From Bacillus sp. FJAT-27916 (lineage in GTDB: Bacteria; Bacillota; Bacilli; Bacillales; Pradoshiaceae): a stretch of 64,000 nucleotides of DNA. The notes under the pieces are model-generated. The model was not told where the DNA came from and did not search any database. It saw only the letters and a list, made by a program, of their open reading frames with translations. Both the position numbers and the translations under genes were made by a program. Below, piece after piece: positions 50,872-60,833 of this stretch; position 1 is the first letter of the stretch, and every line of letters starts with the position of its first letter. The stretch spans positions 3,129,263 through 3,193,262 of the forward strand of contig NZ_LFZV01000001.1 of NCBI RefSeq assembly GCF_001183965.1, in the 5' to 3' direction.

Positions 50872-53844
50872 TCACCCTATGGAGATCACTTCATGTGAAG
50901 TAAACGGCTCCTTGATTTTTTGATGGCAAGTCATAAAGAGAATCTGGTGCTCCTCTTGTCCAATTTGCTTCAGCAAGGAAAGAACCCGCTCCGTTCGTCT
51001 ATCATCGAAATTAACGAATGTGTCATCCATCATAATCGGAAGATCCTTTCGTCCTTCAATGGTTAAAGCTAATGCAAGACGAATTGATACATAAGCAAGC
51101 TCTGCTGTACCTCTGCTCAGATCCCGGGCAGGAATGTATTCTCCCTGGCTATCTTGTAGCATCAGCCCTGTCCCCTCATTTGAGAATACAAGCCTTTCGT
51201 ACTTGCCATTGGTCAAATAATACAGATGTTCATTTGATTTCTCCAATATGGCGGGAAAGCGCTCATTCTTATATTTCGTGATAGCCTCTTGAAGAATGCC
51301 TTTAGCCACAGCAAGCTTCGCCCATTTCCGCGACAGTACCTGAAAGTCCTCAAGCAGTTGTTGATGATGGAATTGCAAGGCTTCCACTGTTCCATCTTCC
51401 TCAAGCCTCTTAATATCATATTGAACCTTGGCAAGCTCTTGAAGGCCTGCCTCAATTTGCTGCTCAACAGACGAACTATCCTCCTCGGCACTCGCTATTT
51501 GCTCATCCAGCTTAGCAGCACTTGTATCCAAATAATGCTCACTATCTGAGAATTCACCAAGCTGAATCATTAATTGGCGTCTTATTGTTACGAGCTGCTC
51601 TCGTTCTTCGGATTCCTTGCCCAACTGATAGAAGCTTGTAATAGATTCGCAGCCCGCTTCCTTCAGCAGCGCTGCCTGCTCTGCCTCCAGATGTTCGCAT
51701 ATTTCCTCAAGCGGCTCTTTCTCCTCCGTCAAATCAGCAATCCGTTCATTAAGACGTTTCGCTTCATTCCTTACTCCGATGACTTCATCCATTTTCTGCT
51801 TGATTTGACGATAGATCTCTCTCCTTGACTGTTCAGTGCTGACATGAAAATCCTCAGCAAGCTTATTTAATTTAGTGCTAAGGGCGACAATCACTTGACG
51901 GTTTTCCTCTATGGAGGATTGAAGCTTGTTTTTCTCCAGAATAATATCCTTCATGCTTTCAAGACGGTCCAATGCCTCAGAGAGCATAGACTTCGAAATC
52001 TCCCGCGGAATGAACCATTCATCCCCAAGGACGGTTAAGCGTCTTTCACAGGCTTGCTTCTCCTGTTCCCACTTCTCAAATGCTTGGATTAAACCTTCGA
52101 AAATTTCATCCTGCTGTTCTTTCCGATATTTCTCCCTCTCATATTGCAAACGGTTCTCCGCATCCTCCATGAGAAGTCTGTCTGTCAAACCATTATCTCC
52201 TTGCCTTTGAACACGGTTTGAAAAGCCTGCCAGCTTTTCCTCATAAAAGAGGATTTCTTCATCCAGCTCACTAGATTTCGTATAACTGCCAAGGAACTGC
52301 CTCCAAATGAAGATAAGCAGAACTCCTCCGAGTCCAATCCCGGTACCAAGCAGTACTTTCCCGCTGAACATGGTTAGGATGGCTGTCAGAATAAGCAGAA
52401 TACCTGCGAGATTAGAAAATCGCTTTTGTTTCTTCCTCATTTTCTGTTCTTTTGTCCAGATTTTCTCACGCCGGTTTTTCAATCGCTCAAGTGTTTCCCG
52501 CACTTCCTCCAAATTGTATGAGTCGGACGATTCTTTGAAGGTCTTGCGCCTTTCTTCAAGCCTCGCTCTCTCCCCATCCGGCAAAAGCTTGCTTTCATAG
52601 AGCTTCATTGTCTTTTCCACTTGGTCAAGCTTCAATTTCTCCTGTTCAAATTGGAAATCCAGTTCACTTTTCCGTTTCTTGAGGGTGCTCATTTCAAGCT
52701 CCAGCTTCTTGATTTTCTCTTTACGGAAAACACTCGTATCAAGAGAGGCAATTGTCTCCTCCTCTAAATTCATATGCAATTCTTCCTGCAGCTTATACAT
52801 ACGGGCATCTAAATGCTTTAGCTCAATTGATTTAGCTCTTATTTCTTCCTCCAGTGACTCGCAATGCTCTATAGGACGTTCCATTTGCTGGACCTCAGCC
52901 TCCTTAAGAAGCCAGTCCTCCTGATAGGTAAGCTTTTGCCTTTCATCCTTCAAGGCAGATAATTTAGTCGATTGCGTTTTCAGCATGGCGGATTTCGCCA
53001 CCAGTTCGGCTTCAATGGTCTCCATCCTTTTCGTTCCGCCGGCAGGAAAAGGCCTCTCCCTTAATTCACTCAGCCTGCCGTTAATGCCGGAAAGTTCCTG
53101 AATGCTTGGCAAAAGGCGCCTCCAGTCCTTTAAATGAATCAAATGGCTTCTTATTTTCTCCAAGCGTGTCCGCTGTTCAGCAATTTCGTTCGAAAGCCTT
53201 TCCTGATGATGTAGGAACTCATTATACTCATTTTCTCTTTCCTTGGCCTTTTGCAATTGCCTCGTGCTTTCTTTCATCTCTGCGAGTTTCTGATTCAACT
53301 CTGGCTTCTTACCGCTCGGCTTAAAGAGGAGCTCCATTTGCTTTTGAAGACCATTCTCCAAATCCCACAATCGTTCACTTCCAGACATGCCGGCAAAAAA
53401 TAAGTATCGTCCAAGCTCCTCTTCATTTAGACGGGAAATTTCTCTAATCCCATCTAAGTTAAAGGAATAGATGGATTCATAGAAATCCCGGTCAATTCCT
53501 TTAAGTAGCTCCTTTAGTTCCTCCTCCTGACCGATGAACTGACCACCTTGATATAGCTTGCACTCACTGCCCTGCGTATGTTTGATTCGCTCAATGGTGA
53601 TTTCTCCATTCGCCGGCCATTCAACCGTCAGTCTGCCGCCGTATTTCACTCCTCCATTCGGTTCATAGGAGGGGGCATTCTGACTTCTCTGCGGAAAGCC
53701 GAAAAGCATGGCATGGATAAATGAAAAAATCGTCGACTTGCCTGCCTCATTCTCCCCATAAAGAACATTGATTCCAGAGGAGAGATCTAGTTGATAATTT
53801 TCGAATTTCCCGTATCCAAATATATGTATTTTCTTAATAATCAA
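50872..53844 (-). CDS. yhaN: SbcC/Rad50-like ATPase YhaN
   Basis: A 990-residue SMC-like protein. Walker [10 protein letters not shown] is near residue 34; two long coiled coils flank a central short hydrophobic segment (about 490-525, [17 protein letters not shown]), unusual for a Rad50; and the C-terminal signature [16 protein letters not shown] and Walker [15 protein letters not shown] close the ATPase. It pairs with the YhaO phosphoesterase like SbcCD. In B. subtilis the operon belongs to the SOS regulon, but I saw no LexA box before yhaO here. Confidence 0.9.
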   Translation of the reverse strand: MIIKKIHIFGYGKFENYQLDLSSGINVLYGENEAGKSTIFSFIHAMLFGFPQRSQNAPSYEPNGGVKYGGRLTVEWPANGEITIERIKHTQGSECKLYQGGQFIGQEEELKELLKGIDRDFYESIYSFNLDGIREISRLNEEELGRYLFFAGMSGSERLWDLENGLQKQMELLFKPSGKKPELNQKLAEMKESTRQLQKAKERENEYNEFLHHQERLSNEIAEQRTRLEKIRSHLIHLKDWRRLLPSIQELSGINGRLSELRERPFPAGGTKRMETIEAELVAKSAMLKTQSTKLSALKDERQKLTYQEDWLLKEAEVQQMERPIEHCESLEEEIRAKSIELKHLDARMYKLQEELHMNLEEETIASLDTSVFRKEKIKKLELEMSTLKKRKSELDFQFEQEKLKLDQVEKTMKLYESKLLPDGERARLEERRKTFKESSDSYNLEEVRETLERLKNRREKIWTKEQKMRKKQKRFSNLAGILLILTAILTMFSGKVLLGTGIGLGGVLLIFIWRQFLGSYTKSSELDEEILFYEEKLAGFSNRVQRQGDNGLTDRLLMEDAENRLQYEREKYRKEQQDEIFEGLIQAFEKWEQEKQACERRLTVLGDEWFIPREISKSMLSEALDRLESMKDIILEKNKLQSSIEENRQVIVALSTKLNKLAEDFHVSTEQSRREIYRQIKQKMDEVIGVRNEAKRLNERIADLTEEKEPLEEICEHLEAEQAALLKEAGCESITSFYQLGKESEEREQLVTIRRQLMIQLGEFSDSEHYLDTSAAKLDEQIASAEEDSSSVEQQIEAGLQELAKVQYDIKRLEEDGTVEALQFHHQQLLEDFQVLSRKWAKLAVAKGILQEAITKYKNERFPAILEKSNEHLYYLTNGKYERLVFSNEGTGLMLQDSQGEYIPARDLSRGTAELAYVSIRLALALTIEGRKDLPIMMDDTFVNFDDRRTERVLSLLKQIGQEEHQILFMTCHQKIKEPFTSHEVISIG

Positions 53845-53859
53845 CGGTCTTCTGTCTCC

Positions 53860-55086
53860 TTATCTGCTATTTAATCGCTTCACCAATTCCATATTGGCCT
53901 CTAGGATAATTTCCTTCTGTGAAGCGTAATCCCAGCCTTTCACATACTTTCTTGCAGCCGAATGAGTTAAAAGAGGGGCTATAAGCTCCTCGAATTGTTC
54001 CTTGCCGAGATCTGCCGAAACATCTAATAGCTCAGCTAAAAAGCTCTGAGTTTCATCCGTGCCCTCATCCATCCAAGCAGGCGGGATTAGCTTCATCGTG
54101 TGAATCCAAACCCTCGGAGTTTCTTCCTCCTCTCCCTCCTGCACAGCTTCAAGCAATTCGTCCATATCTGAATAAAGCCAGTCTTCTTCCTTGGCCTTTG
54201 AAGCATCCAGAATCAACTCAAGAAGGATGTCCTTGCCCGCTTGACGATAATGCTCCTTCCGCTCGTTGATGTGCTGAATAAGCCTATTCATCTCGAGTCC
54301 GCTTGCTTCCACCGTCTCTTCCTGCCAATTCAGAACAGAAGCTGGGCGGAAATCAAGTTTCGTTTCTGTTTCAGATAAATGAACAAGATAGAACCCCTTC
54401 TCTCCTGTCTCTTTCCTGTTCCGGCCTTGGAGGCATCCAGGGTATACAGCATATGGCTCATTTAGAACAAGCATCCGTTTATGAATATGTCCCAATGCCC
54501 AATAATCAAATCCCTTTTGCACTAGCTCCATCTTCGTGAAAGGAGCATAATTACCATGGGCCGTTTCCCCATCAAGATTGCCGTGCAAGAGGCCGATATG
54601 AAAATCCCCTGATGGCTGCTTGATATAGCCTTCAATCATCCTTTCCTTTATATGTCTCTGTCCATAGCTGAAGCCGTAAAGCATAGACGATGTCCCATCC
54701 TCCTTCACATGCTCCTTAACCTCTACCTCTCGTCCAAATATGTGGACATTAGGCGGAAGAGACAGATTAAAATAGTTTCCTTCAAGAAAGTCATGATTGC
54801 CATGAATCAGATATACAGGAATACCTTCCTTATTCAACTGCTCCATCGCCTTTTGGAACTGAATCTGTGCCTTAAGGCTGCGGTCATTCCCATCATAAAT
54901 ATCCCCTGCCAGGATAACAAAATCTACTTTCTCCGTTATCGCTGTTTGAATCAAATTCCTTAATGCTTCATAACTGCTCGTTCTCAGCTTTTCATATAAG
55001 GTATCCGGCAGATGCCGAAATCCAGAAAACATGCCGCCCAAATGAAGATCAGCCGCATGGATAAATGTTATATTTTTCACTTTCAT
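53860..55086 (-). CDS. yhaO: SbcD/Mre11-like phosphoesterase YhaO
   Basis: A 408-residue calcineurin-like metallophosphoesterase. Motifs are HAADLHLGG, GDIYDG, HGNHD, LLHGNLDG and GHIHKR, the full two-metal site. The C-terminal region (about 270-408) probably contacts the YhaN coiled-coil base. It lies 15 bases upstream of yhaN and leads the yhaONM unit. Confidence 0.92.
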   Translation of the reverse strand: MKVKNITFIHAADLHLGGMFSGFRHLPDTLYEKLRTSSYEALRNLIQTAITEKVDFVILAGDIYDGNDRSLKAQIQFQKAMEQLNKEGIPVYLIHGNHDFLEGNYFNLSLPPNVHIFGREVEVKEHVKEDGTSSMLYGFSYGQRHIKERMIEGYIKQPSGDFHIGLLHGNLDGETAHGNYAPFTKMELVQKGFDYWALGHIHKRMLVLNEPYAVYPGCLQGRNRKETGEKGFYLVHLSETETKLDFRPASVLNWQEETVEASGLEMNRLIQHINERKEHYRQAGKDILLELILDASKAKEEDWLYSDMDELLEAVQEGEEEETPRVWIHTMKLIPPAWMDEGTDETQSFLAELLDVSADLGKEQFEELIAPLLTHSAARKYVKGWDYASQKEIILEANMELVKRLNSR

Positions 55087-55219
55087 TCACTCCCTCTCCC
55101 TATTTTACTACAAAAGACGCTAGCTGCCTTGTCCTTCATAGGTAAACTCTCCAAGGAAGAAGGAATGTTTTCCTCGTATATCGAATAAAACAATAGCTGT
55201 TTTTTTTGGAGGATAAATC

Positions 55220-56080
55220 ATGAATCAACAAATTGAAGGATACTTTTGCAGTTGCTGCAAGAAATATCATAATGAACTCCCAATGAGTTACGGAAGCCCT
55301 GCTCCAGATTATTATGATGAACTATCCGTTGAACATCAGAAAAGTCGAGTGGAAATCAATCAAGATGTGTGTGTGATTGACAATGAACATTTTTTCGTTC
55401 GGGGATGCATTGAAATTCCTGTCATTGGTAGTGACAAACAATTCATATGGGATGTCTGGGTCTCATTAAGCGAAGCTAATTTCTATAGATTAATTGATTA
55501 TTGGGATACCGAAGGAAGAGAAGAAGTTCTTGAACCGATGTTTGGCTGGCTATCTACTTCTATTCCCTGCTATCCAGAAACGATTCATTTAAAAACGATG
55601 GTTCATACCCGCTCAATTGGGATAAAACCGTATATTGAACTCGAACCAACTAACCATCCATTAGCCATTGAACAAAGAAAGGGAGTCTCAATGGAGCGTA
55701 TAAAGCAAATAGCCGAAGAGTTGTGTGATGGAGAACAGCAGCAAAAAAATGAACTGCAAAAGGACTTTAGGGAAAGACCGATGAACTCTTTTCTCAATAA
55801 AACAATCGGCATCTTTTTTGAAAAGACTAATCGCACAGTTAAACCGCTCATGTATGCACAATTAACCATATGTATCGGCATAGTATTAACATTGTTTTTA
55901 ACTTGGAATAATGATTCTCTGAGTTCTATGGCAATTATACACTTTCTCCTTGGCACGAACTTTCTGCTAAGCTCAATCGAACAATTTATCATCAAACCAA
56001 AACAGCGGAAGGGCTCAATCCTTTGGTTCATATGTGCCCTCCTCTTTTATTGGATTGCCTTTGATTATTTCATTAACTAA
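55220..56080 (+). CDS. DUF2199 protein with C-terminal membrane domain
   Basis: A 286-residue protein. The N-terminal DUF2199 domain (about 1-165) has CSCCKKYHNELPMSYG and later DVWVSLSE and FGWLSTSIPCYPETIHLKT. A linker (165-205) leads to three membrane segments (about 210-285). Most DUF2199 proteins I know of end after the first domain, so this is an unusual fusion. RBS is TTGGAGGATAAATC. Function unknown. Confidence 0.72.
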   Translation: MNQQIEGYFCSCCKKYHNELPMSYGSPAPDYYDELSVEHQKSRVEINQDVCVIDNEHFFVRGCIEIPVIGSDKQFIWDVWVSLSEANFYRLIDYWDTEGREEVLEPMFGWLSTSIPCYPETIHLKTMVHTRSIGIKPYIELEPTNHPLAIEQRKGVSMERIKQIAEELCDGEQQQKNELQKDFRERPMNSFLNKTIGIFFEKTNRTVKPLMYAQLTICIGIVLTLFLTWNNDSLSSMAIIHFLLGTNFLLSSIEQFIIKPKQRKGSILWFICALLFYWIAFDYFIN

Positions 56081-56174
56081 TAAAGCAGAAATTCATAGAG
56101 GATTCATCTCCTCCGCTGTTGAACTCTTATTAGGAAAGAGGCAGCTTGCCTCTAAATGAGAAGGAGGGAATTTC

Positions 56175-56525
56175 ATGCTCTTTATGTTGATTGTAAAAGC
56201 ATCGAAGAATTCGGAGGCCGGTAACCTTCCTAGTCCTGAGCTTATGGAGGCTATGACAAAGTATAATGAGGAATTAGTTAAGGCAGGCGTGCGGGTTATG
56301 TCTAAAGGACTTCATCCAAGTTCAAAAGGAATCCGTATCTCATTTCCGCGTCCCGGAGAAGAGCCCGTGGTCACTGAAGGCCCCTTTACAGAAACGCAGG
56401 AGCTGATTGCAGGGTTCATCCTAATTGACGTGAAGTCGAGACAGGAGGCCATCGATTGGGCAATGCGTATGCCGGACCCTCAAGGATTTGGAGAAGGACA
56501 GATTGAATTGCGCCAAGTATTTTAA
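56175..56525 (+). CDS. YCII-related protein
   Basis: A 116-residue YCII-superfamily protein with the conserved ...VVTEGPFTETQELIAGFILIDV... core and a PELMEAMTKYNEELVKAG helix. Such proteins adopt a ferredoxin-like dimeric fold; the DGPF-type group is often encoded with ECF sigma factors. An ECF sigma gene lies 2.5 kb away here. ATG follows AAGGAGGGAATTTC. Confidence 0.8.
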   Translation: MLFMLIVKASKNSEAGNLPSPELMEAMTKYNEELVKAGVRVMSKGLHPSSKGIRISFPRPGEEPVVTEGPFTETQELIAGFILIDVKSRQEAIDWAMRMPDPQGFGEGQIELRQVF

Positions 56526-56610
56526 TTTAGGCATCAGCGAATGGGAAACAGACTTTTTCTTTTCTGCTTATGGAGCAGCCATAAAGAATATCTATTATGG
56601 GGTGATTTGA

Positions 56611-57075
56611 CTGGAGACTGAAATAAAGGTAAGGCTTGCTGTAGAAAGTGACTTAGATACAATCATCGCCATGCTTGCTGACGACATTTTGGGGAGAAAG
56701 CGCGAGCGTTATGAGCACCCGCTTCCTAGTAGTTACATAAACGCTTTTCAGGCAATCGTCAATGACCCTAATAACGAATTAGTAGTAGCCGATGATGGCA
56801 ATGATCAAGTCATTAGGGTACAGCAAATCCCCTTTACTCCTTATCTAACCCATCAGGGCGGATGGAGAGCGACTATTGAAGGAGTAAGAACAGCGGCTTC
56901 TGTAAGAGGCAAGGGCGTTGGTGCGGAGCTTATAAAATGGGCAATCCAGCGTGCAAGAAAACGCGGTTGCCGCTTAGTACAGCTGACAACGGATAAACAA
57001 CGACCAGACGCGCTAAGATTTTATGAACGATTAGGCTTTAAAGCAACGCATGAAGGTTTAAAGCTGAAGCTCTAA
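56611..57075 (+). CDS. GNAT acetyltransferase with probable CTG start
   Basis: A GNAT fold of about 154 residues: VRLAVESDLDTIIAMLADD at the N terminus, motif A with GVRTAASVRGKGVGAELIKWA, motif B with TTDKQRPDALRFYERLGF. No ATG, GTG or TTG exists between the in-frame TGA at 56608 and the ATG at 56671, which would remove the first beta strand. CTG at 56611 follows GGGGTGA and is a likely start. Acceptor substrate unknown. Confidence 0.72.
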   Translation: METEIKVRLAVESDLDTIIAMLADDILGRKRERYEHPLPSSYINAFQAIVNDPNNELVVADDGNDQVIRVQQIPFTPYLTHQGGWRATIEGVRTAASVRGKGVGAELIKWAIQRARKRGCRLVQLTTDKQRPDALRFYERLGFKATHEGLKLKL

Positions 57076-57119
57076 CCGTATCTATAGGTGTATTGTTGTG
57101 GGGCGATATTATCAACAAG

Positions 57120-57168
57120 GAAAAGGAGCTATTCTAAAAGGACAAGCGCCTTCTAATAGCTCCTTTAT
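57120..57168. terminator. Bidirectional terminator
   Basis: AAAGGAGCTATT (57122-57133) pairs with AATAGCTCCTTT (57155-57166) between convergent genes. Confidence 0.75.
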
Positions 57169-57170
57169 AT

Positions 57171-57533
57171 TTAACGGACAAAAGACCGAATGAGCAGAAT
57201 GACTCCTCCTATCATACTAACGGCTGCTAAAGCAAGACAAACCATAAAGTCCGCAGTGCTATTAATGAGGAGTACAAATGAGCCTACTTCCATGATAGCA
57301 AGAACTAAACCAATCAAAAATCCATTTTGATCCTGTTTTCGTATAGCAATGAATAATTGAACGGAAATGATATTCGCTAATAGAATAATAGAAAAGGCAA
57401 TTAAATAATCAATTGAAAAAATGCTCGTTCCTTCAGCTGTTCCAAATAGCGAAAAGAGTGCTATAGGAAATGCTCCAATGTTAATAGCGACAAGAACCAG
57501 CGTCCAAATCATCCAATATACTGCTTTTTTCAT
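57171..57533 (-). CDS. Four-helix membrane protein, unknown
   Basis: A 120-residue protein with four membrane segments and a basic end (LIRSFVR). No family recognised. It is 28 bases downstream of the anti-sigma gene, and ATG follows AAGAAAGGATGTCATAGTT, so it probably belongs to the sigma operon and might be a target or partner of that system. Confidence 0.6.
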   Translation of the reverse strand: MKKAVYWMIWTLVLVAINIGAFPIALFSLFGTAEGTSIFSIDYLIAFSIILLANIISVQLFIAIRKQDQNGFLIGLVLAIMEVGSFVLLINSTADFMVCLALAAVSMIGGVILLIRSFVR

Positions 57534-57560
57534 AACTATGACATCCTTTCTTGTAGGGGA

Positions 57561-58517
57561 TTAATATTGATCAATAATGGCACCAAAACTAGACGCCTTA
57601 ATATAATTTTTGTCGATCAGCGATTGTAATTGTTGTTTATTACCTACAACGACCACACCAATGATTCCAATTTGTTTTTCTGTAAGTGATGCATCGTCTT
57701 CCTTCATCGTATTGTATAGATGTTCAAAATCTTCCTTGTAAGAACCGCCTTTTTCTATGGCCAAGTCGAGTGTTTCGATAAAGGTATTTGTCGGATCTTG
57801 GATTGCTTCCCCGCCTTTTGAAATAGAAGGAAAGCCGGCTACTTCATATTCTTTTAGGATTGCAGGGTCCTTAGAAGGGGCATTGCTTATATCTTTTAAC
57901 CCTTCAAGCTCCTCTGCGGAATAAGCATTTACCCAGTTCCATTGCAGTGTTACATCTGCAGGCAGCATGGCAACAACCTCTTTATAGGTGTAAGCCTTAT
58001 TGAAGGATAGGGCCATTTCAATTAATTTGCCGTCATTCACTCTATCTAATTTACTCAAATCATTTTTATAGGATCGGTACTGTAAAGAAGGATGGAAGAA
58101 GTTCATTACTCGATCTCCTGTATATGAGAATTGAGTCAGCTCTGAAGCTCCAACTGTCACTTCTATATCAGGAGTGTCATAGGATACTTCACCAAGATGA
58201 ACTGGTTTACCGTTTAAGAGTTTGTATTTTGGAGCAATAGCCGAGCTGCCGACTAATTTATAGCGCTCTGTCCAGGCACCTGTATAAATATTGGCGCCGT
58301 AAATTTCATAATATAATTCTTTAGCCGTCATTTTTTGTCCCATATAATAGGGCGTCAATTGAATCTTTAATAGTATCAATAAAGTTAATACACATATCGA
58401 AACGAGAAAGCTAACACCCGTCATGCGGAAGTAACTTTTTCTTTTTGCTGATTTTATTAAATCCTTCTCATCAAAGTCTGGATCAAATAAGCGGTCGATT
58501 TCACGGTCTTCGTTCAT
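57561..58517 (-). CDS. Anti-sigma factor (sigma-regulator N/C domains)
   Basis: A 318-residue membrane protein. A cytoplasmic N terminus of about 30 residues (FDPDFDEKDLIKSAKRKS) precedes one membrane helix (about 32-55) and a large outside domain, matching the Sigma_reg_N and Sigma_reg_C families of anti-sigma factors. It overlaps the ECF sigma gene by 17 bases. The outer domain would sense an envelope signal. Confidence 0.8.
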   Translation of the reverse strand: MNEDREIDRLFDPDFDEKDLIKSAKRKSYFRMTGVSFLVSICVLTLLILLKIQLTPYYMGQKMTAKELYYEIYGANIYTGAWTERYKLVGSSAIAPKYKLLNGKPVHLGEVSYDTPDIEVTVGASELTQFSYTGDRVMNFFHPSLQYRSYKNDLSKLDRVNDGKLIEMALSFNKAYTYKEVVAMLPADVTLQWNWVNAYSAEELEGLKDISNAPSKDPAILKEYEVAGFPSISKGGEAIQDPTNTFIETLDLAIEKGGSYKEDFEHLYNTMKEDDASLTEKQIGIIGVVVVGNKQQLQSLIDKNYIKASSFGAIIDQY

Positions 58518-59016
58518 TTTGTTCCCTCCACTTCTGTTTGAATTCTTTCCTAGCTCTGTACAAGGTTGTTCGAATCGTTTCCACCTTCATATCAAGCATG
58601 GCCGATATTTCTTCATAGGATAGTCCCAGGTCATATTTGAGAAGCAGTAAGTTTTTATGACTTGGTTTTAGTTCATCTAATAGATGACGGATATCCCCTT
58701 GAAATTCTTTAACCAATAATAAATCCTCGCTTGTCTCTTCCTGAATAAAAAAATCGATAAATGCTTGGTCATTAATATGGACTTTTGGAAAGCGCTGCTT
58801 TCGCCTACATAAATCATAGAATTGATTTACAGAAACTTTGAACAGCCAGGCAGATATGTTTCTCACTTCCAGATGAACCATATTTTCAATAGCCTTGTAG
58901 AACGTATTTTGTACAATATCTTCGGCATTTTCCTTCGAACAGCCAATGCTTATTAAATACTTGAAGATGATTTGAAACTTCCTCCGGTATAAGTCTTCTA
59001 TCGTCTCAGTCTTCAT
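58501..59016 (-). CDS. ECF-type RNA polymerase sigma factor
   Basis: A 171-residue ECF sigma factor with region 2 (about 10-75, ENAEDIVQNTFYKAI) and region 4 (about 110-165, LLLKYDLGLSYEEISAMLDMKVETIRTTLYRARKEFK). ATG at 59016 follows AAGGAGGGCC. It is the first gene of an operon with its anti-sigma factor and a small membrane gene. I could not identify a convincing ECF promoter in the AT-rich region before it. Confidence 0.88.
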   Translation of the reverse strand: MKTETIEDLYRRKFQIIFKYLISIGCSKENAEDIVQNTFYKAIENMVHLEVRNISAWLFKVSVNQFYDLCRRKQRFPKVHINDQAFIDFFIQEETSEDLLLVKEFQGDIRHLLDELKPSHKNLLLLKYDLGLSYEEISAMLDMKVETIRTTLYRARKEFKQKWREQNERRP

Positions 59017-59257
59017 TGGCCCTCCTTTCATTTATATAACGAATAGGGAAAATAAAAGTGTACAAGTTTACGAAAAAAATATATATGATATTTTTTTGGT
59101 AAATTTCTGAACAAAAAATAGGACTTGGTGGCCAGAGGCACACCTTGGGTCAGCACAGTAGTCAATAAGAAGAAGGGAAAAGAAGGAGAATGAAAGTGAT
59201 GCAGGGAATTAATAGACATACATAGCTTTATGCTTTCATAGAGAGGAGAATGGTCAA

Positions 59258-59434
59258 ATGCCGTATCTGCGTTTATTTATTTTGTCATTAATTCTACAAA
59301 TGGTCTGCTTTATGCTATTGATAAAAGGCGAACACGCAACCTTGTTAAATATGATTGGTTTTTCCACAGTATTCACCATTGTTTGGTATTTAATAGACAG
59401 ATTGTTTCCTTCCAGAAACAATGAAACAAATTAG
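59258..59434 (+). CDS. Small membrane protein (58 aa), unknown
   Basis: A 58-residue protein with two membrane segments and a basic, polar end (RLFPSRNNETN). The ATG is about 10 bases after GAGAGGAGAA. It is divergent from the ECF sigma gene across about 240 bases that show no other gene. No family recognised. Confidence 0.5.
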   Translation: MPYLRLFILSLILQMVCFMLLIKGEHATLLNMIGFSTVFTIVWYLIDRLFPSRNNETN

Positions 59435-59597
59435 GTAGTTGAGTTGAATAGAAGTAGCATTAACCTAGAGGGAGGACTGCCTTTTTCTATTATACGAAAG
59501 TAAGAAACATTTTACAGACATGAAAAAGACTTCAGGCATCCCCCATCAGGAGTTTGCCTAAAGTCCATATACAGTATGCCTGGCACACTGTATAGAT

Positions 59598-60833
59598 TCA
59601 TTGATTCTTAGTCAAATTAATGGCTTTCCTAATATCCTTCAATGAAGTTGAATTACTGTACATTAAGACGCCGCCCTTATAGACTTTGGCTCCAACATAG
59701 GCTAAGAGCCCGATTGTCACAAGCATAAGAATGATGCCAATGGCAATCTCTAGCGGGGCAATATCGAGCATCCCGATACGAAGGAACATGATCATCGGCG
59801 TAAAGAATGGGATATAGGATGTGATTGTAATAAAGTTTGCCTCAGGATTAGACAGCCCGTTCATCGCAATGAGGAATCCAAATATAACGAGCATGGTCAT
59901 CGGCAGAAGCATTTGCTGCAAGTCCTCAAGCTTACTGACCAAAGACCCTAAGCAGGCTGCCATCGTCGCATACAGCAAATAGCCTAGCAAGGTGAATACG
60001 ACGGCATAAATGACCGTTTTGGTCTCTATATTGTTGAAATTGAATAATTCAAAGACATCCCCAACCCCTGAATTATTCATCAGAGCCAAATAACCAACGA
60101 CGACAAAGATAATAAGCTGGGTTAAGGTCAATAGGGCAATCCCTGTTATCTTAGCAAACATTTGCTTGATTGGCGAAACACTGGAGATTAGAATTTCCAT
60201 AACTCTTGACGATTTCTCAATGGCTACCTCATTGGCAATCATGCCGGCATAGACAAGGACACTAAAGTAAATGGCAAATATCATAATATAAACAAGCCCT
60301 CTTGCCTGACTTAATTCAGCCTCAGACTTTGCATCCTCATTCAATGCTTCCACTTCAAATGAAACCGGCGTATAAATGGCCGCTAATTGTTCATCCGTTA
60401 TATTAGCCTTCTCGGTCATAATGACTGTTTGCACTTGCTGAAGGGCATTTTGAAGCTCTGTGCTTTCTGTAGAATCAGCAATAGATGCCGCTTTATAGAT
60501 TCCTGCAGGCAATCCGGCTTGGTCTTCAAGAAGCACGTAGCCGCTGATATCCCCCTCTTCCTCTGCCTTTTTTGCATTTGACTCAGAATCAAATTCCTCA
60601 AGGGCCAATTCACTGCCGCTTGCCTTTAATTGCTCCTGGAGGGCAGCAAAGTAATCCCCTGATAGCGCAACGACACCAATTTTCTCCTCCTCATCCCCGA
60701 ATAACCCGATGATACGGTCGAGATTGGCAAAGGCCGCCATAAACAGCAAAATAACCGCCGTAGAGATAATGAAGGATTTGCTTTTTACTTTCTGTATGTA
60801 CGTATGCATGGCAACAATCCAGAACTTACTCAT
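59598..60833 (-). CDS. yhaP: ABC transporter permease YhaP (NatB-like)
   Basis: A 411-residue ABC2-type permease: one membrane helix near the N terminus, an outer domain (about 45-175) and five or six C-terminal helices with RGLVYIMIFAIYFSVLVYAG at the start. It resembles NatB Na+ extrusion permeases. ATG at 60833 follows AGGTAGGTGCACGAT; the stop of yhaQ overlaps. B. subtilis YhaP is 419 residues. Confidence 0.88.
   Translation of the reverse strand: MSKFWIVAMHTYIQKVKSKSFIISTAVILLFMAAFANLDRIIGLFGDEEEKIGVVALSGDYFAALQEQLKASGSELALEEFDSESNAKKAEEEGDISGYVLLEDQAGLPAGIYKAASIADSTESTELQNALQQVQTVIMTEKANITDEQLAAIYTPVSFEVEALNEDAKSEAELSQARGLVYIMIFAIYFSVLVYAGMIANEVAIEKSSRVMEILISSVSPIKQMFAKITGIALLTLTQLIIFVVVGYLALMNNSGVGDVFELFNFNNIETKTVIYAVVFTLLGYLLYATMAACLGSLVSKLEDLQQMLLPMTMLVIFGFLIAMNGLSNPEANFITITSYIPFFTPMIMFLRIGMLDIAPLEIAIGIILMLVTIGLLAYVGAKVYKGGVLMYSNSTSLKDIRKAINLTKNQ

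Noticed and set aside
55087-55219. LexA box upstream of yhaO
   Set aside because: The operon is SOS-linked in B. subtilis, but no CGAAC-N4-GTTCG match is visible here.
59017-59110. ECF-type autoregulatory promoter before the sigma gene
   Set aside because: A TAAAC-like -35 and a CGT-like -10 are present but about 23 bases apart, too far for an ECF promoter.
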